A DNA stretch of 64,000 bases, from assembly GCA_949126835.1 (NCBI GenBank), contig OX421500.1:32594141-32658140 (forward strand), written 5' to 3'. Numbering within the stretch: position 1 is the first letter of the stretch; each line of letters starts with the position of its first letter. The notes under the pieces were generated by a model that was given only the letters and a program-made list of their open reading frames with translations, made no database searches and was not told where the DNA came from. This DNA comes from Anisus vortex. Lineage: Eukaryota; Mollusca; Gastropoda; Planorbidae. A program made the translations under genes and the position numbers. Shown one piece after another: positions 1-15,100 of the stretch.

Positions 1-508
1 GAAGAGCTCAATCTTTATTGGAAGAAGCTGAAACACTAAGTGCTTTTACATACATTCACATTCAACTGTTATAGCTGTCAAAATATTGACTAACGTCGAA
101 AAAAGTTGGCAATGACACTTAAAAATATACCATGTAGGCTATAGCAAAAAAATGAATTTCCAGTGTTTCGTAATGGTTTTTAAAACCACACGAAAGCAAC
201 CGCAAAAAAGGTATATTAAAGACATATTAGAATTTGTCGTATTAATTTTAGCAATCGATCAACAATTATTGTAATTGAAAGCAAATAAATTGTAACGCGC
301 TGATTACCATTTAAATTGCTTACATTATAATTATAAGGTCAGACTAAGTTAAGTAAGTATAAGAAAGAAAAATTTTCTGCACTGACAGAGCGTCTCTTAC
401 TAAAAATTATATTGGTGCATTATATTTACAAATATACAACACTTTCGATATTGTCAAGAAAAGTTACATACTCATTACCTAGAACTGTAACTTACATTCT
501 TATTACAG
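1..508. other. Probable intron sequence upstream of first visible exon
   Basis: AT-rich, no recognisable exon, no ATG in frame with the mucin exon. It ends in a polypyrimidine-poor but acceptable acceptor, cttattacag, at 499-508. I see nothing else here. Confidence 0.5.
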
Positions 509-3103
509 AAATTACATCGACGTTGACCAGTGTGATAGTTACGACTGATACTAGTAGTGCAGTGATTACAACTGAAACAACGCCTTCAACGATATTTACT
601 ACAACAGAATCTAGTACTACAACCCCAACTACTACTACAACAACAGAATCTACTACTACCATTCCTACTACTACTACTACAATAGAAAATACTACAACCA
701 ATCCTACTACACCAGAAACGACTATAATCATTCCTAATACAACAGACTCTACTACTACTCCTACGACAACAGATTCGACTACCAATCCTACAACAGCAGA
801 ATCTACTACCCCTCCTAAAACAACAGAATCTAATACCACTTCTACAACAATCGAATCCCCTACCACTCCTTCAACAACAGACTTTATTACCACTCCTGCA
901 ACAAAATATTATACTACTACTCCTACCACAACAGATACTACTACTACAACAACAGACACAACTACCACTTCTACAACAATCGAATCCACTACCACTCCTA
1001 CAACAACAGATACTACTACCACTCCTAAAACAACAGAATCTACAACCATTCCTACAGCAACATATACTACTTACACTTCTTTAACAACAGATACTACTAC
1101 CACTCCTACAACAACAGAATCTACTACCACTCCTTCAACAACAGAATCTGGTACCACTTCTACGACAACAGATACTACTACCGCTATTACAATAATAGCA
1201 TCTACTACCACTACTACAATAACAGATACTAATACTACTCATGCAAAAAAAGAATCTACCACCCCTATAGCAACATATACTACTACAACTCCTACAACAA
1301 CAGATTCTATAAACACTCCTACAACAACAAATATTACTACCACTCCTACAGCAACATATACTACTTACACTTCTTTAACAACATATACTACTACCACTCC
1401 TACAACAACAGAATCTACTACCACTCCTACAACAACAGAATCTACTACCACTCCTTCAACAACATATACTAATTACACTTCTTTAACAACATATACTACT
1501 ACCACTCCTACAACAACAGAATCTACTACCACTCCTACAACAACAGAATCTACTACCACTCCTACAACAGCAGAATCTGGTACCACTCCTACGACAACAG
1601 ATACTGCTACCGCTGTTACAATAATACCATCTACTACCACTCCTACAACAACAGAATCTACTACCACTCCTACAACAACATATTCTACTATTACTCCTAC
1701 AACAACAGATACTCCTACTGCAATAACAGATACATCTACCACTCCTACAACAACAGATACTACTACCATTCCTACAACAACATATTCTACTATTACTCCT
1801 ACAACAACAGATACATCTACCACTTCTACAAAAATGGAATCCTCTACCACTCCTACAAGAACAGAATCTACTACCACTCCTTCAACAACAGAATCTACTA
1901 CCACTCCTACAACAACAGAATCTACTACCAGTCCTTCAACAACAGAATCTACCACCACTCCTACAGCAACATATACTACTACCACTCCTAATACAACAGA
2001 CTCTACTACCACTCCTACAGCAACATATACTACTTCAACTCCTACAACAACAGAATCTACGACCACTCCTACAGCAACATATACTACTTCAACTCCTACA
2101 ACAACAGAATCTACTACCACTCCTACAGCAACATATACTACTTCAAATCCTACAACAAAAGAATCTACTACCACTCCTACAACAACAGAATCTACTACCA
2201 CTCCTTCAACAACAAAATCTACCACCTCTCCTACAGCAACATATACTACTTCAACTCCTACAACAACAGAATCTACTACCACTCCTACAACAACAGAATC
2301 TACTACCACTCCTACAACAACAGCATCTACTACCACTCCTACAACAACAGAATCTACCACCACTTCTACAGCAACATATACTACTTCAACTCCTACAACA
2401 ACAGAATCTACTACCACTCCTACAACAACAGAATCTACTACCACTCCTACAACAACAGCATCTACTACGACTCCTACAACAACAGAATCTACCACCACTT
2501 CTACAGCAACATATACTACTTCAACTCCTACAACAACAGAATCGACTACCACTCCTACAACAACAGAATCTACTACCACTCCTACAACAACAGCATCTAC
2601 TACCACTCCTTCAACAACAGCATCTACTACCACTCCTACAAGAACAGAATCTACTACCACTCCTTCAACAACAGAATCTACCACCACTCCTACAGCAACA
2701 TATACTACTTCAACTACTACAACAACAGAATCTACTACCACTCCTACAACAACAGAATCTACCACCACTCCTACAGCAACATATACTACTTCAACTCCTA
2801 CAACAACAGAATCTACTACCACTCCTACAACAACAGAATCTACTACCACTCCTACAACAACAGCATCTACTACCACTCCTTCAACATTAGAATCTACTAC
2901 CACTCTTAGAACAACAGAATCTACTAACACTCCTACTATTACAATAAAAGAAACCACTATTACAACAACAGAATCTAGTACTATTTCTCCTACTACTACA
3001 AATACATCTACTATATCTTCCACTGCCACTGAGACTGCTACAGCCGGTATGACAACCACTACCATAGAATCATCGGTGGCACCAACTACTGCATCAACTT
3101 TAG
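509..3103 (+). CDS. Exon 1 (visible): Thr/Ser/Pro mucin repeat exon
   Basis: About 864 codons, almost all Thr, Ser, Pro with Glu, Ala, Tyr. The core unit is 9 codons (27 nt), TTTESTTTP, alternating with ATYTTSTP variants. Such PTS domains are heavily O-glycosylated in mucins. Entry phase 1 after acceptor tattacag; exit phase 1 at donor TTAG|GTAAGG. The copies differ by scattered substitutions, most of them keeping Thr/Ser, which suggests selection for glycosylation sites. No cysteines are visible in the repeat block. Confidence 0.85.
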
Positions 3104-6100
3104 GTAAGGACATAGCGAGAACAGCCATGAAAAGACATTTTTTTAAAATTTATGTTAGCATCGATTAATTTATTATTCTCTTTTTTTTTTGTTGAAAAAT
3201 GTTCAAAAGTGGATTACTAAATGACTTATTTAATACTGATCTATATATACTACCCTATTGATCAGTAGCTTGCTATATTTTAACGTTGCCAGTGACAACA
3301 CACACAATGGATCCTGTTCAGCGGCGAATGGGACTTCCTTGTGAAAAACAGAAGTCTTTCCTTTTCAGCTCTGGAAAAAGACAAAATACCTATCATAAGA
3401 GGTTCCTCCTGTACAGAATAAAATCATATTGTTTGCAATAATTATCTACGTCCTTTAGTTTTCACACCTTTTGCAATGATTTTTTTTTTAGAAAATTGTT
3501 TTTGAACATTTATTAACAGACGTACGCGTCAGCTTTATCCACCTTATAAATTGTCATGTTGTATGGATAATTTTATTTTATCAGTGCCAGACAAGCCGTT
3601 TCAGCATCTTCTTATACCAAATCATCTGCCATAAATATGCCTACCGACTTAATTCTATTTAAGATACACAATTACTTGTTTGACTGCCATTTTTCAGAGT
3701 TAACAGACCTATTTTCAAACGTGAGAACGCCATACTGATATCGATACAGTAATCTTAAACAGATAATTCGATGACCGGCCTTTGTCACCTTGTTTCATTT
3801 TATTTCACAATAAATACGATATCGGACTTCTAGTAGTAGATATTTACAAATCGATCAATAAATCGGGGTTAGAAAAGAGAAATTTAGGAGATAATTTTTT
3901 TTTAATCAAAGTATGAATTTTTCAACGACAAACCTCGTCAGCCAGAAATACAACAGCACAAACTAGGTGACCTGATGACAACTTGTACATGTATAAATAG
4001 TATGATAATTTGTGTCCCTTTTATAAGTCTATTCTTGTCCTTGTTTATAAAATTATGTTTTAATACTTAATTTAAAAAAAAATATTCATGAATTTAAGGT
4101 ATTGATGTTGAAAGACTGATCATGTTAAATTTGCATTTGCTTGGATCAATCAATAAGCCAATCACATCTTATATTATAAAGAATTAGTTGTCTTTTACCC
4201 AGCATTATTTTCTGAACAGTCTATATGTAAATGTATAAATATATGTATGTGACAGAATGTGATTGATGACGAGAATTAGAACAAAACTAACAATTTGTAT
4301 AACACTTTTACTTTTTTATGTAATAATGTAATTACTTAAAAAGAAAAGTTAAAAGAAAAATAATTATAGACTTTAGAATTACGTAATGTTTGTTTATTTA
4401 TACACATGTGCAATTAATGTATGCGCATTCAAAATATGGTTGTTTTTTACAACAAAAGTCATTTATTTATAAACATAACTCTATATTTTTAACTTGAACA
4501 GTTCCTGTCATAACAACACTGTCTACAACATCAATGGCTACGACAGAAAGTTCGACAACTAATACAGAAACGTCCACACCTTCTACAGCAATAGCTTCTA
4601 CCACAACCCCAATTACATCAACTACAACATCATCCCCCATAACAACAGTTGATAGTACTACAAGCCCCACTACTACACCTACAACATCTCCTACCACAAC
4701 AATTGATAGCACTACAAAACTTTTTGACAGTAAGTATTTGTTTTTCATGCACATCTAATTTAATTACCCCCCCCCCTCTTTTCGATTGGCCTCTGGGTAA
4801 GTAATATGTTGCCAGAACGAACCAGGAATAAAAACAACATCTAATAAAAATGAAAGACTAGACTCTTATCTTATGCATTACAGACGCTCCTTCTATTAAG
4901 TAGATTATTGCGTCCTACGCTCATCCGTGGTCCGAGTCTAGTCTTGCATTTTTTATTAATGTTTTAAATGATGTTAAGTTACTGGTTTTCCTGGTTATTT
5001 CAGGCGACCCATTCCATGCCCGAAGCCACAAATTAAACGTAGGATGTATAAAGATTATTAGTCGAAGCGTCTGCAACTAACTGACAACGTTCGTACCGTA
5101 AATTATTTTCATGGTAAATAAGAATTTCTTTGTAAAATGCTACTAGGTTCGTTGTTTACTACGTTACCAATCAAATTACTCATAAAACAAATACTGTAAT
5201 AAACAAAACAGTACATTCTATCGAGGTATTTCAAATATTATTATATTAAATGAGAAATGTTGAACTAGAAAATGTTTGAAATAAATTATCACTTTACTCT
5301 AGGCAGACGGCAGATGGAGTTGCCGGGATTTTCCTACTGTTGCCAACTCTCACACAATGTTTCATCATGCAATCGATTGTAGTATGGGCCTAGGCCCTAG
5401 ACTCTTTAATTAATACAAGTGGCATTTTCCACTATGAACATCAATTAGCTACATTCACTCTGACGATGAATGTTCTTAAAATGAAAGCTTGCAAGCGCCA
5501 TACACCCTATTATTTTTTTATACATCGGCGTATTCCAACTTCGTGGTGTGATAAAAATAACAATTGTAAGCCTAATGTCGGAAAACATCAACAAATATAA
5601 AAGGGAATTTAAGTATTAAAATCCGCTAGACTGAAGTTTTTTTGTAGTTTTTTTTTTAGCGATATAGGCCTACAGTCTAGATCTAGGCCTAGTTATTATT
5701 TACAATATAATTAAAGGAATTATCAAAGGGTAGGCCTACTGAAAAGCTATATTTCGATTTGAACCATTGTTATTACCGGTAAATATCAATAGGTTGACTA
5801 CATTCATTTTATTGTATTTCCTGTGTTGAGGTCTGAGACTAAATTTTGTTAATTTTTTGGGGGGTCTTAAAAAAACAACTTTTTAAATAGTATTCAAACA
5901 AAATAGCATTAGCTTATTTAAACAGCAAATGATTATTTTGTTTAGTTTCTGTAATGTTAAATTCCTATGTTTTTTGTTACTTAATAGGCCATTCGGCTAG
6001 ATCTAACTAGATATTATTTTTTTTAGGTCAGCTGCTCCAAAAAGGTAAGAAGTTTTGATCTTACAATATTATAAAGGAAAATCTACCAAGTTGCTTTACT

Positions 6101-9100
6101 ATTTACCTACGCAGGTGGTTTACTAATTGATAAATTCTATTCGTTGGCCTTAACTTCTAGATTATTTGCCTACATTTTCTAATGTATCATTATTTAGAAG
6201 CCATTGCACATGGTCATGATGCATGATCTCCTCTGGCTAATTTTGAGACCCACGTGATAGCTGAAACGAGAGGACGGCTGGTCCTAAGGTTACCTTACCG
6301 GACTACCGACACGTCAAATGTCAACTGACACGTCGCGGGGTCCATCTCTGCCGCCGACCGATCCCTGCCTGCCCGCATGAGTTTTGGGACTAGAGCACGT
6401 AATAATCTTCTTCCTAGAAGGAACATTTGTAAAACATATAAGTCAATTGTTCCATGTGTCTATGTAATTTGGAAATTGTTGATGTTAAAATTGTAAAGGA
6501 GCAGTGATATGTTGTCAGCTTTTTCCTAATGGATTGAAGCGTCTATACAAAACCGATAAATCCTTCATCCGTTGACTTTCTCGCCACTCAGCGCACGTCA
6601 AAAATATATTTTCTTGAACTCGTCTTCTCTTCAAACCCACTACTGTACCCATGGGGCTGAAAGCTAGCGAAGTGTGTAAACCGCCGAAACGATCGCACCG
6701 GCGGGCGAACGCATGGGGGACAGCACCCGTAGCGTCTACGTGTGTCCCGCTATCCATTGCACTCATGATAGGTCTGTGGCCCCGATGGGGAAGCAGGAAG
6801 GATGCTACAAACCCGTCTCGAAGACCCTCCCGGTGCCTGGATGCCTGTACCCATAGTATAGGATTTGCGCTACCGGGGGAAATCACAGGTATACGGGCGA
6901 GCCACTACGATAATGACCCTAGGAGAACCACAGCGATCGATAGCGGGCCTGCGAAAACCTTCCCTGTTAAACGGCACGCCACGCCTTCAACGTGCCGTGG
7001 GTTGGTTCGAGCCCGGACAGAGCTTTGGTGTGCCTCCCCAGAGCTCACTCCTAACACGTTACGCCCTTTAGACTCGTTTGGGTTTCTTTAGAAACATTAT
7101 AATATATATATATCTTTGAACCATACGTTGTCTTCTTTCACGGCAGCCCAAGTTTATGTAGACCTACTTGCGGTGGTATCGATAGAAGTGTGCTGTCCCG
7201 CCAGCTATTGCAGTGGTATAGATTGTAGTGTGTTGATTCGTCAGCTATTGCAGTGGTATAGATTGTAGTGTGTTGATTCGTCAGCTATTGCAGTGGTATA
7301 GATTGTAGTGTGTTGATTCGTCAGCTATTGCAGTGGTATAGATTGTAGTGGGTTGATTCGTCAGCTATTGCAGTGGTATAGATTGCAGTGTGTTGATTCG
7401 TCAGCTATTTGCAGTGGTATAGATTGCAGTGTGTTGATTCGTCAGCTATTTGCAGTGGTATAGATTGTAGTGTGTTGATTCGTCAGCTATTGCAGTGGTA
7501 TCGATAGACGTGCGACGTGCCACATCTGGCCCGCGAACCTTAGTTTGGAGACCCCTGGTATAGACTGTAGTGTGATGACTCGCCAGCTCTAGCAGTGGTA
7601 TAAATTGTAGTGTGAGGACCCGCATGTTAATGCATAGGTATCGATAGAAGACCCAACAGTTAATGATGTCATTAAGTTTGTCCTTTTTCGTTATCTTGGT
7701 TATAAGTCCAGTCCAGTCTTTTAGGGATAAACACAAGATTTTGCCAACAAAATTTAAAGTACACAGGTTGTGTTTTTTTTAAAACTGTTTTGAATACTTT
7801 TGCATTTAAATTGTCGTAGCCTGGTATTTTTTTTTATCAGCCAGTTTGTGTTTTTTCTTAAGTCTACAATAATTTCTTTCGTATTTTTATGATAATATTC
7901 AATATCAGGTAGTTCTCTCCGCACCATTTGTAGAAGTCTGACATCGTTCTGTGATAGAAGCTATCACACTATTTACAAATAAACAACCAAAAAATAGATC
8001 AAGTCTCGCAATATAAATATCTTGTCGTTAAAATCAATGACAAGCTGTCTTTATCTGACCATTGCCAATGTAAGAAAATCCGCCAATGATTTTTCGCATA
8101 TACAAGACCATCATGAACCTCTTTTACTTGGCAACTGTTAGTAGCATCACCACCTTCGCAATGCCCTGCTGGTAAGGTATGGTAATTCCATACATTAAAC
8201 AAAGCCTTTCGTACAAAACAGACACAGCTACCAGCTCTTGGAGATTTATTAAATTCAAGGTGCTAAATCTATGATTAGTAAAATCCTTCACAACCAGGAA
8301 CAACCGCTACACGACAGCTACATCATATCTAAACAAAGAAGTCGGCTTCTTTCAATAAGGATAAGAACGGATAGATTTATTAACTCTTTTGTTCCACTAT
8401 CAGTGAGAATCTTTCAACAGAATCGTCAGTCATCCAGAAAATACAATATTATAATAGCTGACTCCTAATGATACTTTTTACTTGTTTTATAAATGGTATG
8501 AAAGTGTGCGTGAATGTCTATTTTATAAGTAGGCCTATTTTTCTGTGGTTGAGAACAAATAGCTGATTGATAATGTTTAAAATATGCTGAAAAAGACGGA
8601 TGTAATCAAGTCAAATTCTCATTTGTTTGAATCAATAAAGAAATCTTATCTTACGAAGGCTATGTTTTCCAACTATTTTGTACCAATCTAAGCTTATTTA
8701 GATTTTAAGTTAAACATTTAGACTAGATCTATTTTTTTTAAGAAAAAAAACTTATTCCAAAACTTGACCATACTTAACCCTAACCCTACCTAATTTTTTT
8801 AGTAGGCCTAACCTAATCTATTTCTTTGCATTGTTAAAGTTAGTGGTAAAATATGTTCTAGCGAAACCATAAGTATTATTACATTTTTTTCTACATTTTA
8901 ATAAAGTAGGCAGGTTTGAAAAGGCATAGATCTACATCTAGCATTAGTACATTTTACTTTGGCCACGAGTTTCCCGCCACTTTGCGAAATGGCTTTTCAC
9001 TACAAGAGCTTAATAACGGACTTTGACAAAACCGCTAAAGTGCAAAATGACTGGCTAATTCCTGAACAGGCCTAAACATAATAGCATAGCTTATAGTTAT

Positions 9101-12100
9101 ATATATATATAGATATAAATAGGGTGTAGGGTAGACAGGGACGTATTTAGGATTGAGGGGGCCATGTTCCCAAATTTTAATTTATGTGGTGGCCCCTCGT
9201 GGCCTCTCCCCTACCTTCCATACACCTCAGAAAAGGGCCGTTAATTCAAGTTACATTCTGTACAATCATAAATTTTATGTTACACTTAGCTTGGTCGGAA
9301 TGGGGCGCTTTAAATTGTAGGGGAATAAATTAATTTTATTTAACATTTCAACGAAAGAATGGGGATGTCACTAAAACATTTCCTTTTGGGATGTGTGGGG
9401 GCCCCTTTTGTGTGGGTGCCCCTGTTCGAATGGAACATGTGTAACATGCCTAAATACGCCACTGAGGGTAGATAAATATAGGCCTAGATAGAATGAATAT
9501 TTTTGAATGTATAGGCTAGATAGGAAGACGTACACACATAGAGACAGATAGGCTAGTCTATTTTCTTAAATAGATGATATAGAGATATGCATTGGTCTAT
9601 AGAATGGACAAGTCTTAATGAGGCGTGAACTTTTGAACCAGAATGTTCGTGAACTTCCTGTTCTATTTTTAAACTAAAAAAAAAAAAGCATGCTTTTGCT
9701 GGTGTTTGACAATTTATTTCAACCTCGACGGCCAGTTCTAGTCTTTTAGAATTATACAAAGGATACAATATTAGTTATGAGGAATCCGTTTTTAACATCA
9801 AAAGTGAACAGGCGATCATTAATACTCAAGTGTTAGTCGCGTGACGTTAAATTTTTATTTGTTTACAAAATAAATGAGTCAAGAGTTGCGTTTTCTTGGT
9901 TATTGAAAAACAAAATGCGTAAATTCATAAAAACGAATAACAAAAATTCTTTTGCATCAAGCAATAAGTTTGATATTTTAAAAAGGTGATTATTCCCTTC
10001 TGACTTTCACAATACATTGTTTTGCTTTGTAAACATCTATTGGAAATGAAATAAATTTAATCCCCAACAAATTTGAGTACAACCAGTAAAGTAGCACACA
10101 GACATTGTTTCGAATAAAATGATCGAATAAGAACGGAAATGTTTTTGCACGTGACCTTTTATGCATGCATATGTTACGCACAGATAGTGTAATGGGCCGT
10201 ATTGCTGCTGAGAGTTAACACCCTTGCCCCTTATACAAGTCAATATTTTATGACTGACTTGTTAGCCTACACCCTTGCCCCTTATACAAGTCAATATTTT
10301 ATGACTGACCTGTTAGCCTACACTTGTCATGTTACTAATGACGCATTAAAATGAAAAAGGTAACTCGGATCATGCGCCAACTTTTTAAAATCGTCAACTC
10401 GGATTTTTCCCACTTGGGTTAATTAATCATTATAAGCTGAAAAGCTTACATATTTCAAATCATTTCAAATCATTTAGCCGATTTAGCCTAAAGTTCCGAG
10501 CTTATAATGCAAACATATTTTTTATGCCATATCATATTGAAATATAGGTCTAGACCTAGATCTAAATATATTTAAAATTGTCTTTTTATTAATTGAGAAA
10601 ATCACTGAACATAAAAATAATATTTTAATTAATTGTATAATTTTAAAAAATGTTCGTTAAAATGTAGGCTATCTAGTTTTAACACTTAACATGCCAAATT
10701 CTACTAAAGTCGAATTTACAAAACTCTTTCTGTATGCCAATTTCGACTTTAGTCGAAAATCATGGTGGTTTTTAGAAAATGGTTCAAAACCTTAACCTAA
10801 TAGTCCGATGTACAGATTTTGGATCTTGTACCATTACTGGCATAACTTTCTTGACCTCAATCACCAGTCTTTTCGGTATTATTATTTGTAGGGGTCACAT
10901 CGCGAAGCGTCCGTTATAACTTTACATAACAGAACTAATACACGAATGAAGGATTAACTTTGACTAGAAGAAAAAACGTTATTCTCACTATTTACATGAG
11001 AGACAAACATAAAATTCTAAGCTGCTTTGTGGATAACGTAAAAGCACTCTTTCCTTCAACGGATGAATTTTGTGACGTCACAGACTTATATGACGCGTTA
11101 TGGCTATGATGTACAAAACTTTAGAATGGCGTCGATGTTACAACAACCGTACTATATTGTTTATGTTGATCTTGGTACTGAAATCGTTTCTGTGTCCTGT
11201 TCGGTTCAGTCTACGGCTTGTTCTTATGTACATGTGTTTTTATGTGTCCTGTTATAATTACCCTGTGTTCTTGTGTAAATGTGTTTATATGTGCCCTGTT
11301 GTGTTTACAGCGTGTTCTTGTGTAATTATATGTGCCCTGTTGTGTTTACAGCGTGTTCTTGTGTAAATGTGTTTATATGTGCCCTGTTGTGTTTACAGCG
11401 TGTTCTTGTGTAAATGTGTTTATATGTGCCCTGTTGTGTTTACAGCGTGTTCTTGTGTAAATGTGTTTATATGTGCCCTGTTGTGTTTACAGCGTGTTCT
11501 TGTGTAAATGTGTTTATATGTGCCCTGTTGTGTTTACAGCGTGTTCTTGTGTAAATGTGTTTATATGTGCCCTGTTGTGTTTACAGCATGTTCTTGTGTA
11601 AATGTGTTTATATGTGCCCTGTTGTGTTTACAGCGTGTTCTTGTGTAAATGTGTTTATATGTGCCCTGTTGTGTTTACAGCGTGTTCTTGTGTGAATTTT
11701 AAATATATTTGTTTTATTATCAATACATGTATTGACTTTATTGTAAATTAAATTGAGCTATGGTTTATTCGATTGCTTATCGTTATGATTCCGATTCGGG
11801 TGATGAATATAATTATGACAGTTGTGATTTAGAGGATAATAGTAATTTACTTTTAGAAAGTGATTCAGATGATGAGATTGATTTAGCCTGAGAAATGAGT
11901 GCTATTTCTAGCTCCAATGTACCTGCTCGCATTGATGACAAAACGGTTGAGAGGCGTAAAGGTATCATTGCAACAATACAGCTTATTCTGACTGGGAAGT
12001 GTTATAAATGATTTTGTTGACCTCAAAAGGAATAACTGTCCTCATTCAACAGTAGACAATTTGTTATTGCAGATGTTAACAAATTTTGAGGCTGTTGATT

Positions 12101-15100
12101 TTTCCTGATACTCTAATGAAACACATTATGAACAAGTTATGAATGAATGTCAAAGAGAAAAATGTGAATGATGGATCCCACCGCATTTCTTGCTCTTCAT
12201 GTAGCGATGGGCTTGTGCAGCATATCATCAATAGATGGTTATTGGGCTACAGGACTTTGACTCACATGCCATTTTACTTCAGTGATGGGGAGAAATAGAT
12301 ACCAAATTATAAACTCGTGTCTTCATTTCAATGGATATGATCCGCTCTTCAAACTGCGATCGTCATTGGACAATAAGCCTCCACTATACCGACAAGTTTA
12401 TGGACCAGGTCAAGCTCTTTCAATTTATGAGTCTATGGTGACAGTCAAAGGACGTTGTTTGTTCAAACAGTGCATCCCATCTATGACAACTAAATGGGGC
12501 GTAAAGGCATTCATGTTCTCTGATTCCAAGTTATTCTACTATTGTGGTTTATAATTTACACAGGGAAAACGACTTTCATAGGAAGAAGGCAATAATTTGA
12601 TCTGATTTACAGATAAGAGTTGTTAGGTTACAGTGCATAACTATAGTTTAAAACACCCTTTTATTAATCCCTCGGCAGAGTTTATATTTTAAAATACTTT
12701 AATTGTTGGGACACGACTGTTTATTTTTCTTCGATGACTAAAATCTAATTAGGCTATAAACGCATCACTCTTGAAACCAGCGTAAACCAGTTAGCGCTAA
12801 CGCGGAGGGATATGCAATTTCGCGGGCTTTCTGGGTACTATAAAAGATAGAGACGCGGACTATTCTTTCTTTTCCGCCTATGTCGCTTTGACAGTAGACA
12901 CTATGCCTTGTACACCTATTTTCGCCATGTGCATTCGTTTCACTAACATCGTTTGATTTGCAAGTTATAATAAAGTTTCTTCATTTAGTATACAGTCAAG
13001 GAGTTGGTTTTTGAATTAATATTATTATTGAGAACTTTGAATGGTATCAGGACAGGTTAACCAAACTTGGAAAACTGCTGCAGACTGTTTATCACTCTCA
13101 GAACGAAGTGAGTTCCCGCTGGCCTTAAAAATCAAACCCTAGTCAACCGCCAAAAGAATTGGAGTGAAAGCTACAATTTAACAGAGTGAAAAGGCCACAT
13201 CATCTACACAGACAATTAAAACATCATATTTATGCTAGATCAAAGGAGAAAAAGCTAGGCACAAAATTCTTGAAAATTCACAGTCTTATCCAAAAGAACT
13301 CAAGTGGAAAAAAAAAGGTAAACAGGTGATCCTCCTATCTTTGCTGAATCGAATTACTTGATGTCACAACGTTTCAAGATCGCAAGCGTCTCAGTATTAC
13401 ATGTTTCTATCAACTGTGGGAGGCAATACAACTACAGTAAAGCGTGTTCGAGACAGAAAACTACCAGAGGGTTACAAAACAATAAAAAAAAAAACTATTA
13501 GAATTACAATGATCACAAGGGTGGTGTTGATCAGTTTGACCAAATGAAGGCTAGCTATTGCTATCCTCACAAATCAATCAGGTCGTTCCACTCAATCTTT
13601 CATTATACAAAGAAGTAACTTTGATAAATAAATGGACTTATTTGTTATAGATAAACAAGGACGCTTCCATGACAGCTAAACACAAATTAGCGAACTGATA
13701 CTTGAGTCCCTTATTCAGAACCAAGTAACTAGGCCGTGACGAAAGAGCACTGCTACTGCACCCGACCCTTAACATTGATTAGAGTCTAACTGCACGTCCA
13801 TTTCCCAATATATAAAGTCAAAACTTACAAACCAAACTGTTTTGTTTGTAAATCCTGCAATAAAAAAATTCAAACAATATATGACTGTTATATTTGGAAC
13901 GTCCATCTCTGCATTGTGCAAGGTTGTTTTTATCTGTGAATTATATCATTGATGGACGCTACAGCAGTAAATTAGTATAATGTATTGTTTAAAAAAAAAG
14001 TATAGTTCTGCACAATTGTCTCTATTTGTATTTTGATTTTATATTGATTTTATTATTTGTTTTCGAAGCAGTAAATTAATTTTTTGTTGGTGCTGTAATT
14101 AAATTGTATAAATGTATAATGTTTAGTTTTTCTTTGATATATAATATAGGTTAAGTTATAACACACTAAATTTGTTCAATAAAAAGTTTTCATTTGAAAT
14201 AGACCCTCAAGGACCAGTTCTTTCTTTTATAGGTTTATTACCATATTGCTTAGAAACTGCACGAGAAAAAAAATGCCAAAAAAATATTAGATTTTTTCTA
14301 AAAATGTCACAAACTCAAGATGACTGCTTAGGTCACGTGGCGCTAATTTGCATGAGAATTCAATTTTCCAATGTGGTGTTATATTCTAAATATATGGCAA
14401 GATTTCATTACGCAGTAGTGACTAATTACATATTTATATATGCTTAAATAGTCTAACCAGTTTTGGTGAAGTGACAGAAAATTGACAAAAATCGTTTCAC
14501 AATTCATTGGCAAAACAAGGGGCAAAATGAAATAAAAAAATATTTTTTTATTGTCGAATTTTGTTTTTAGATTTAGATTTATCTACTGGCTATGTTTCTA
14601 TGCCGTAGCAGTGCACTCATATTTGTCGATGGTTCTCAAAGAAGAAAAAAAAGTGGACACACGTACACATTTTTCTATAAATCTCACAATTTCAAGATGG
14701 CCGCCATGGTCACGTGACACCAATTTGCATGAAAACGTTATTTTTTATTATTTTTATCTGTTTTACATATATGGTAGAGATTTCACAAGTCGATATTGAA
14801 CTGTTACCGATTTGTACATATTCAAAGATACTAACCAGTTTTGGTAAACTAGCTGAAAACTCAGCAAAATCGTTTCAAAATTCATGGGCGAAGCAAGGGG
14901 CAAATCGGAATAAAAACGACTTGTTTATTGTTCAATTTGATTTTTTTACTTAGTGTGGTCTACTAGCTATGTTTTTATACTGTAATAGTGCACTCATATT
15001 TGCCGATGGTTCTCAAAGAAGAAAAAAAGTGGACAAAAGGACACATTTTTCTAAAAATCTCACAATAACAAGATGGCCGCCATGGTCACGTGACACTAAT

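Noticed and set aside
412..508. Extension of the mucin reading frame upstream of the acceptor at 508
   Set aside because: The frame is open but starts with TTG, has no ATG, and its composition changes at the acceptor.
1473..3128. 551-codon open frame on the minus strand, Val-rich
   Set aside because: It is the reverse of the mucin repeat; TNN and ACN codons rarely give stops on the other strand. The plus strand has the splice sites and mucin composition.
12282..12554. Intact transposase gene
   Set aside because: Only 90 codons, catalytic Asp lost, rest of the protein broken by stops and frameshifts.
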